Below are positions 1 to 4,873 of a DNA stretch of 8,601 bases, one piece after another. The translations under genes and the position numbers were made by a program. Under the pieces are notes generated by a model. It had not been told where the DNA came from. It saw only the letters and a list, made by a program, of their open reading frames with translations, and made no database searches. This stretch comes from an uncultured Lachnospiraceae bacterium (GTDB lineage Bacteria > Bacillota > Clostridia > Lachnospirales > Lachnospiraceae), in assembly GCA_910577655.1 (NCBI GenBank), contig CAJTOW010000144.1:1-8601 (forward strand), given 5' to 3'. How positions within the stretch are numbered: position 1 is the first letter of the stretch; each line of letters begins with the position of its first letter.

Positions 1-7
1 TTTAACA

Positions 8-25
8 ATGCATATATTTATGCAT
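8..25. repeat. Small perfect inverted repeat upstream of the first gene
   Basis: A 7-bp inverted repeat (ATGCATA / TATGCAT) flanks a 4-nt spacer and lies 20 bp before the start codon of the small membrane protein. It could be an operator or simply part of an AT-rich promoter region. The window edge cuts off the context, so a promoter cannot be judged. Confidence 0.3.
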
Positions 26-45
26 CAAAGCAGGAGAGAAAAAAC

Positions 46-234
46 ATGGATAAGAAACCATACTACAAACAATCGGGGATTGTCTTTCTTTTAATTGGAA
101 TTATATTTTTGATTAATGCAATTGATATAATTTTACAAACGGTCTGGCTGGTTTATTTAGTAATAGGAGTTGTAATAGTTGCGATTGTATATGCGATTGT
201 GTCATCGGTTATGATAGAGAAAAGAAAAAAGTAA
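46..234 (+). CDS. Small two-helix membrane protein, function unknown
   Basis: A 62-residue hypothetical protein. An AGGAGA ribosome site at 31-36 lies 9 nt before the ATG, which supports the start. After a short polar N-terminus (MDKKPYYKQ) there are two hydrophobic stretches, about residues 11-31 and 32-55, separated by little more than an aspartate and a few polar residues. The protein ends in a basic tail (EKRKK), so it should be a double-spanning or hairpin membrane protein with the tail inside the cell. No catalytic or binding motif is visible, and the family is not recognised. It sits in AT-rich DNA unlike everything to the right of about position 480, so it may belong to an inserted segment. 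Small integral proteins of this kind are common in Firmicutes, and no specific role can be assigned. Confidence 0.75.
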   Translation: MDKKPYYKQSGIVFLLIGIIFLINAIDIILQTVWLVYLVIGVVIVAIVYAIVSSVMIEKRKK

Positions 235-366
235 AATTCCAGATTGTAGTAACAAGTTGTTGTATAACTTCTTTAGTATATGTATAGAAATTACAATCTA
301 CCAGGGAATTGCCCTTTTTAGATGAATGGGTTTGTGAAACGATGTTGAGTGACACTAATTTTAGAG
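235..366. other. AT-rich non-coding stretch with weak hairpins
   Basis: No convincing gene is seen between the small membrane protein and the terminator. A near-perfect 10-bp inverted repeat pairs 241-250 with 290-299 (one G-T pair). A short AGGG/CCCT hairpin at 303-315 is followed by five Ts. These could be parts of the 3' untranslated region or of a small RNA ending at the terminator, but nothing distinguishes the two. Confidence 0.3.
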
Positions 367-405
367 AAAGAAGAGTAGAAAATTTGAATCTACTCTTCTT
401 TTTGT
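367..405 (+). terminator. Intrinsic terminator
   Basis: A perfect 13-bp stem (367-379 with 389-401) encloses a 9-nt loop, and its 3' side runs into a T-tract (399-403), the signature of a Rho-independent terminator for plus-strand transcription. The stem is AT-rich (AAGAAGAGTAGA type). The A-rich 5' flank might let it work weakly on the other strand. The nearest upstream gene is the small membrane protein ending at 234, so the transcript would carry a roughly 130-nt 3' untranslated tail or the end of a small RNA. Confidence 0.7.
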
Positions 406-477
406 TACAAAAAGTGAATGTCGATTTGTGTGTATAGATATGCACTAAATTTTGGTAGGTAGCAGCGAGTACACTTT

Positions 478-957
478 TCATGAAAAGGGAGAGATCATTT
501 TGTGAAGCGGATGCAGGCAGCAGGCTGCTTCACTATCTCGTATGACATTTTCAGAAAAACCTGGGAGCATCCGTTTCCCGGTAATCTCTTCTGCCAGATC
601 AAGCATAGTTTCCCTGGAAATGTTGAGTCCGCGGTAATACAGAAACCCATCCCAGGCAGATTCGCCGCATATGTAAGCATCCGTCGTTGTGTCCCTGCTC
701 TGTGGGCAGGTATCCGTCGTCGCAGTCTCACTCTGCACGCAGGCATGGTTGTCTCCTGGATTGAAAAGCAGGATGCAGCCCTTATCTATGGTATATTCCC
801 GGTTGCGGCAGGAAAGGGTGCGCGTGCCGCCTTCCATCAGCCCGATGACATAATGTTCATGGAAATGGTTGGGGAAAGGCTGGGCGATCCCTTCAAAATA
901 ATACGCTTCAAGGCCAAGGTCGCTGTCATATACAATGGTCTTTGTTCCTTTTTTCAT
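478..957 (-). pseudogene. AraC-family regulator fragment, C-terminally truncated (cupin domain only)
   Basis: This encodes 159 residues of the N-terminal sensing half of an AraC-type transcription factor. The start at 957 is chosen because AAGGAG (967-972) lies 9 nt upstream; the frame stays open further upstream, but without a ribosome site. The AraC-binding cupin signature is clear: HFHEHY at residues 31-36, then a GG turn, an ILLFNPGDNHAC segment at about 62-73, and the YYRGLNIS strand near 107-114. Family members are about 260-300 residues and end in two helix-turn-helix motifs. Here family-like sequence stops at about residue 154 (LHKMI) and the frame ends five residues later, so the whole DNA-binding half is missing. 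Residues 75-105 are a T/D/S-rich insertion, longer than usual in this loop. It cannot act as a normal regulator and is probably a relic, though an expressed cupin-only protein cannot be excluded. Confidence 0.75.
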
Positions 958-1069
958 GTCAGGAGTCTCCTTGCTGTGGATCTGTATGCAGCTTCGTGGT
1001 TTGCTATAGTGTACCCCATATTTGGGATAATGTCTTGTAAAATATAGCCGTTTTTTCCAAAGACACACT

Positions 1070-1235
1070 CTAGAGCGTGTTTGAAAATTCATTCCTGGCA
1101 TCTGCACGCCCCACTTCGCGGTATATTTGGACCAAATTCAGGTTACATAGCCCACTATGCGCCCTTCATTTGGCCCAAATCTCCCACAAAGCGGAACGCA
1201 CAGCTACCAGAAAGCAATTTTCAAACACGCTCTAG
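1070..1235. mobile_element. 166-bp near-palindromic MITE-like element
   Basis: The ends are a perfect 20-bp inverted repeat (1070-1089 with 1216-1235), and the complementarity continues inward to a 4-nt loop at 1151-1154. Of 81 opposed positions I count 61 Watson-Crick pairs, 11 A-C mismatches, one T-G and eight others. Each outer end carries CTAG, which could be a target duplication of the YTAR type used by IS5-group elements; because CTAG is self-complementary it also looks like part of the repeat. The termini (AGCGTGTTTGAAAATT) resemble IS5-superfamily ends as I remember them. The element has no transposase and no credible gene, so it fits a non-autonomous palindromic element. It lies upstream of the truncated AraC gene. 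Confidence 0.65.
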
Positions 1236-1286
1236 CAAATCCAGACAAGGGGATTCTGCGCCCTGGTGGCCATATACTCCGGAGGT

Positions 1287-1335
1287 CCTGGTATACGGAT
1301 TATTTCAGGGATTCCCTTCCTGAGTCAATACCAGG
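1287..1335. repeat. Nested inverted repeat upstream of the signalling cassette
   Basis: An 8-bp inverted repeat CCTGGTAT (1287-1294) / ATACCAGG (1328-1335) encloses a second one, TCAGG (1305-1309) / CCTGA (1319-1323). An alternative inner hairpin is AGGG/CCCT at 1307-1317. It lies upstream of the candidate cassette promoter, so it could be an operator or a leader structure from a more distal promoter. No T-tract follows. Confidence 0.3.
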
Positions 1336-1373
1336 CGGTCAGTTACAATTCTCGATTTTTTGCAATCCAGCAC

Positions 1374-1402
1374 TTGATTTTATAGTGATTGTGCTTTACA
1401 AC
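1374..1402 (+). promoter_or_regulatory. Candidate promoter of the three-gene signalling cassette
   Basis: TTGATT (1374-1379) and TACAAC (1397-1402) are separated by 17 bp and match the vegetative -35/-10 consensus at four of six positions each. The site would start a transcript about 80 nt before the receiver gene. The surrounding AT-rich block (about 1340-1410) is the only promoter-like DNA between the MITE and the gene. The rest of 1236-1491 holds no recognisable gene. Prediction by eye only. Confidence 0.3.
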
Positions 1403-1491
1403 AAATCCAAAGGGGATTTCCTGGAATGGTTCAGGGGGAATCTGAAGGTGACGGTTCCAGAACCGCAAGAGTAAATGAGGAGGCATCAGTA

Positions 1492-1854
1492 ATGAGCAAA
1501 TGTATTCTGGTAGTGGATGATGACGCGATGAATCTCAAGAGGACCAAGATGATCCTGGAGAGGCAGTATAAGGTACTTCTGGCAGAGTCCGGAAGAGAGG
1601 CACTGGATAAGATCAAGACCGAGGAGATTGATCTGGTGCTTCTGGATATTGCCATGCCGGCTATGGACGGTCTGGAGACCTTCCAGCATATGAAGGAAGC
1701 TTCCGTGGATGTCCCGGTGATCTTTTTGACGGCATCCGGCTATGAGGATGATGTGCGTACAGCCATCAGTATGGGAGCTGTCAATTATTTAAAGAAACCA
1801 TTTTTTCCGAATGAACTGCTGAAACGGGTTGCAATGGGGCTGGAGGAGCAATGA
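1492..1854 (+). CDS. Stand-alone CheY-like response regulator
   Basis: A 120-residue protein consisting of one receiver domain and nothing else. The acidic pocket is D9/D10, the phospho-acceptor is D52 (LLDIAMPAMDG), the switch threonine is T80 (FLTAS), and the conserved lysine is K102 before P103 (KKPF). All receiver signature residues are present, so it should accept phosphate from a histidine kinase or Hpt. The start at 1492 is supported by GAGGAGG (1477-1483) with 8 nt spacing. Its last codons overlap the next gene by 4 bp (ATGA), so the two are translationally coupled and surely function together. Single-domain receivers act by protein contact (CheY) or as phosphate shuttles and sinks (Spo0F). 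The Hpt domain of the neighbouring kinase is the likely phosphodonor, which is inferred from position. Confidence 0.93.
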   Translation: MSKCILVVDDDAMNLKRTKMILERQYKVLLAESGREALDKIKTEEIDLVLLDIAMPAMDGLETFQHMKEASVDVPVIFLTASGYEDDVRTAISMGAVNYLKKPFFPNELLKRVAMGLEEQ

Positions 1855-4790
1855 GAAACGAGCAGACGAGTATCCATCTGCTTCTGGCCAGTATTGTTAC
1901 CATGTTCGGGGTAATGCTGATTCTGGTGGACCTGGCTATGTCATGGGAACTGTGGATGGTTCCGGTGATCCTGGTGGGCAATACCCTGGTGTGGATTCTT
2001 CACATCGGAAGAACTGGTTCGGAGACGTTTTACGAGAATTTATGCGCCGGACTGCTGATGGTGGGATTTTTTTTCTTTGGTGTACATAGAATTTCACTTT
2101 ATGATATGCCCGCGGTGGCATGTATGCTGATTCTTGTTTTTTCCATGTTTGACAGACGGCGGCTGCTGTATATGACTGCCGGTTTATATCTGGTGGTGCT
2201 GCTGTATCACGGGCTGGTTCTGGGAACCATCACCTGGGACATGGGAGCCCAGGAGCTGGTGCGCCTGGGGTTTGGTGCCACTGTGGTGACCGGTTCCATG
2301 ACAATCGCCCGGTACCGGATCAACCGGCGGCGGGAGAACCGGAAACGGTATGACCGGACCCTGGTGGAGCTGGAAAAGGCCGGACGGCAGAATGCAGAAT
2401 TTCTGTCCAATGTGTCCCATGAGCTGAGGACACCCATCAACATGGTTCTGGGCATCAGTGAAGTGATCCTGGAGAAGGGCATTTCACGGGAGATCCGGGA
2501 GGATATGCAGTCCATCAAGCTGGCCGGCAAGCGGCTGTCCAACCAGATCAACAATATGCTTGACTATACGGAGATCATGGAGGGAACCCTGACCGCGTCC
2601 TCGGAGCCCTACCGGATCACTTCCGTACTTAATGATATTCTGACCATGACTGCCATGCAGAGCAACAAGCACCATCTGGAGATGGTATTTGACATGGACC
2701 CCAGGATGCCGTCGGTTCTGGTGGGGGATGTTGAGAAGATATCCCATGTTCTCAAGATTATTCTGGAGAATTCCATCAAATTCACGGAAGAAGGCGGAAT
2801 CAACCTTTGCATGGAGTTCCGGCAGGAAAGCTACGGTATTAACCTGATGATCGATATCTATGATACCGGCATTGGTATGACCGGCAGCCAGCTTACACAG
2901 ATGTGTGATGATTTCTACCAGGCAGATACCGGCAGCAGCCGTTTTGCAGGCGGACTGGGACTGGGACTACCCATTGCCAGGGGCCTGCTTCATGCTATGG
3001 GCGGATTCATTCATTTCGAGAGCAAAGAGCAGGAGGGACTCCAGGTCCATATCACCATCCCCCAGGGGGTGGAAGATTCCACGCCGGCCATGCGGCTGTG
3101 GAATCCGGGAAGGCTCTGTATTGCCTGCTATTTCCGGCCTGAGAAGTACAACAGTGACGAGGTCCGCAGATATTATGACAATATGATCATGCACATGGTG
3201 GAGGGGCTGGGCATAGAAGGATATCAGGCCCACAATTTTGACGGGCTGCTGAAGCTGCAGGCCAGCCACCATCTGACCCATGTTTTCATCGCACAGACAG
3301 AGTACGAAGAGAACAGCGATTACTACGAGAAGCTGGCAGACTCCCTGCGGGTGATTGTGATTGCGGAGCGTGATTTTATTCTGGGCCGGAACAGCCGGCT
3401 CTGGGTGATCCGCAAGCCTTTCTCCGCTCTTTCCGTGGTGAACCTGCTTAACGGGGAGGAGAAAGCCAATGGGTTCGAGGAAGCCCAGGCCGCAGGCCGC
3501 AAGCCCTTCTCCTGCGCGGGAGTCAAGGTTCTGGCGGTGGATGACGAGGAGATGAACCTGGTGGTTGCCAAAGGTGTGCTGGGCAGCTACGGGATTGAGG
3601 TGGATACCTGCCTTAGCGGCAGGGAGGCCCTGGAGCGGTGTGCTTCCACGGCTTATGATATCGTGTTCCTGGATCACATGATGCCGGGCTTTGACGGTGT
3701 GCAGACCTTAAAGCATCTCAGGGAGTTAAACGGCGGAATGTACCGGGATCTGCCGGTGATTGCACTGACAGCCAACACCATCAGCGGTGCCAGGGAAATG
3801 TTCCGGCACGAAGGCTTCACCGAATTTGTACCCAAGCCCATTGAGCGGGCAGTCCTGGAGCGGGTGCTGCGCAAGGTACTGCCCAGGAACCACGTCCAGT
3901 TCCAGTATGAAATGTCTCCGGCCCTGGAAGGCACGCCGGAAGGTATGGTCTGGAGCGCGAATGGCAAAGAACCGCTGGTGACGGGAGCGGCGGGAGTGGA
4001 AGGAACCCAAACGGCGGAACCGGAGATCCAGGCAGAGTCCGGGCCAGTGGGGAACAGCCGTGGAGCCGCAGCAGAGCAGGAGTCACAGGAAGAGTCCGTC
4101 CAGGAGCAGAAGCCGGCAGAGACAACTGCCGGAGGCAGGAACAGACAGGAAGGAAAATCTTCAGGAAAGAAGCGTTCCAAGAAGAAGGCCGCAGCCAGAA
4201 GAGCCGCGGAAGAAAAGCTTCCAAAAGAGGAAACCAGGGAAAGCCGCCCGTCCCGGGAAGAAGTTCCGGAGCAGACCTGGTCTGGCAGCAGCGGCAAAGA
4301 GAACCGCCCGTCCCAGGAAGAAGCCCCGGAGCAGACCTGGTCCGGCGGCAGCGGCAGAGAGAATCTCCCGTCCCGGGAAGAAGCCCCGGAACAGACCTGG
4401 TCCGATGCCCCGGAACAGGCAGGAGAGCAGGTCCACACGGTCTCCTTTACCCCGCTTTCAGATATCGGCATCAATGTGCAGCTGGGACTGGATTACTGCT
4501 GCGGAGAGACGGAATTCTATGAGGAAATGCTGCGGATGTTCTGCTCCCAGGCAGAGGAGAAGAAGGCCGAAATCATTTCCTTGTACGAGTCGGCCAACTG
4601 GAACGATTATACGGTCAAGGTCCATGCCTTAAAGAGCACGTCCCTGACCATTGGCGCGGAGCAGCTGGCAGAGAGGGCGAGACTTCTGGAGCAGGCCGGG
4701 AAGAAGGGCAATCTGGATTATATCTACCACTGCCATTCGGCCCTGCTGGAACTCTACGACCAGATCTGTGAGACCATTGCCAGACTGTAA
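1851..4790 (+). CDS. Membrane hybrid histidine kinase with pseudo-receiver, receiver and Hpt domains
   Basis: A 979-residue tripartite sensor kinase. Residues 1-153 carry about five or six membrane helices with very short loops, so no large external sensor exists. A basic coiled-coil linker (155-185) follows. HisKA: H190 in SHELRTP. ATPase domain: N307 (ENSIKFT), DTGIGM at 338-343 and GGLGLGL at 367-373. Residues 415-535 have receiver-like length and end in a VIRKPF strand but lack the acidic pocket and aspartate, so this looks like a degenerate receiver. The true receiver is at 558-677 (D564/D565, D608, T640, K662). A 180-residue hydrophilic linker, with a K/R-rich patch at 770-785 and three tandem 20-residue repeats, leads to an Hpt domain (870-979, H925 in VHALKST). 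The start overlaps the upstream receiver gene by 4 bp. The expected flow is H190 to D608 to H925 to a separate receiver. The signal is not evident. Confidence 0.93.
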   Translation: MRNEQTSIHLLLASIVTMFGVMLILVDLAMSWELWMVPVILVGNTLVWILHIGRTGSETFYENLCAGLLMVGFFFFGVHRISLYDMPAVACMLILVFSMFDRRRLLYMTAGLYLVVLLYHGLVLGTITWDMGAQELVRLGFGATVVTGSMTIARYRINRRRENRKRYDRTLVELEKAGRQNAEFLSNVSHELRTPINMVLGISEVILEKGISREIREDMQSIKLAGKRLSNQINNMLDYTEIMEGTLTASSEPYRITSVLNDILTMTAMQSNKHHLEMVFDMDPRMPSVLVGDVEKISHVLKIILENSIKFTEEGGINLCMEFRQESYGINLMIDIYDTGIGMTGSQLTQMCDDFYQADTGSSRFAGGLGLGLPIARGLLHAMGGFIHFESKEQEGLQVHITIPQGVEDSTPAMRLWNPGRLCIACYFRPEKYNSDEVRRYYDNMIMHMVEGLGIEGYQAHNFDGLLKLQASHHLTHVFIAQTEYEENSDYYEKLADSLRVIVIAERDFILGRNSRLWVIRKPFSALSVVNLLNGEEKANGFEEAQAAGRKPFSCAGVKVLAVDDEEMNLVVAKGVLGSYGIEVDTCLSGREALERCASTAYDIVFLDHMMPGFDGVQTLKHLRELNGGMYRDLPVIALTANTISGAREMFRHEGFTEFVPKPIERAVLERVLRKVLPRNHVQFQYEMSPALEGTPEGMVWSANGKEPLVTGAAGVEGTQTAEPEIQAESGPVGNSRGAAAEQESQEESVQEQKPAETTAGGRNRQEGKSSGKKRSKKKAAARRAAEEKLPKEETRESRPSREEVPEQTWSGSSGKENRPSQEEAPEQTWSGGSGRENLPSREEAPEQTWSDAPEQAGEQVHTVSFTPLSDIGINVQLGLDYCCGETEFYEEMLRMFCSQAEEKKAEIISLYESANWNDYTVKVHALKSTSLTIGAEQLAERARLLEQAGKKGNLDYIYHCHSALLELYDQICETIARL
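4245..4403 (+). repeat. 60-bp in-frame tandem repeat, about 2.7 copies
   Basis: Units start at 4245, 4305 and 4365. The first two are complete and the third stops after about 39 bases. Each full unit encodes 20 residues of the pattern RPSREE-PEQTWSG-SG-EN. Units differ at only a few bases, so the duplication is recent or homogenised. The array lies in the disordered linker between the receiver and the Hpt domain, where a change of copy number would keep the frame and alter tether length only. Confidence 0.9.
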
Positions 4791-4792
4791 TG

Positions 4793-4845
4793 CATGGGAG
4801 TGTCGCAAAATAGCCGGAATCAGGGTATTTTGCGGCACTTCCATG
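4793..4845 (+). promoter_or_regulatory. Intercistronic RNA hairpin between the two kinase genes
   Basis: Positions 4793-4812 pair with 4826-4845 to form a 20-bp stem with no mismatch other than two G-U pairs (4798-4840 and 4803-4835), closing a 13-nt loop. It begins 3 nt after the stop of the first kinase and ends 13 nt before the AGGAGG of the second. There is no U-tract, so it is not a standard terminator. Both wobbles are G-U only in the plus-strand RNA. A role in partial termination, mRNA processing or 3'-end protection is inferred. Confidence 0.6.
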
Positions 4846-4873
4846 GAAATGTAAAATTAGGAGGAAGTACCAG

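Noticed and set aside
502..1047. Plus-strand 181-codon frame over the AraC fragment
   Set aside because: The minus strand has recognisable cupin motifs and a good ribosome site; the plus frame shows no motif.
958..1107. N-terminal extension of the AraC fragment into the MITE-like element
   Set aside because: The frame is merely open. The AAGGAG site and the usual domain start both favour position 957.
1157..1474. Plus-strand 105-codon frame ahead of the receiver gene
   Set aside because: It starts inside the palindrome, matches no family, and ends just before the receiver ribosome site.
2967..3677. Minus-strand open frame of 236 codons inside the first kinase
   Set aside because: No family resemblance and no ribosome site evident; the plus-strand frame carries clear ATPase and receiver motifs throughout.
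3674..4474. Long minus-strand open frame (about 266 codons) opposite the first kinase
   Set aside because: It is the antisense shadow of the GC-rich receiver/linker region. It consists of Ser/Pro/Cys-rich repeats mirroring the tandem repeat, with no recognisable domain.
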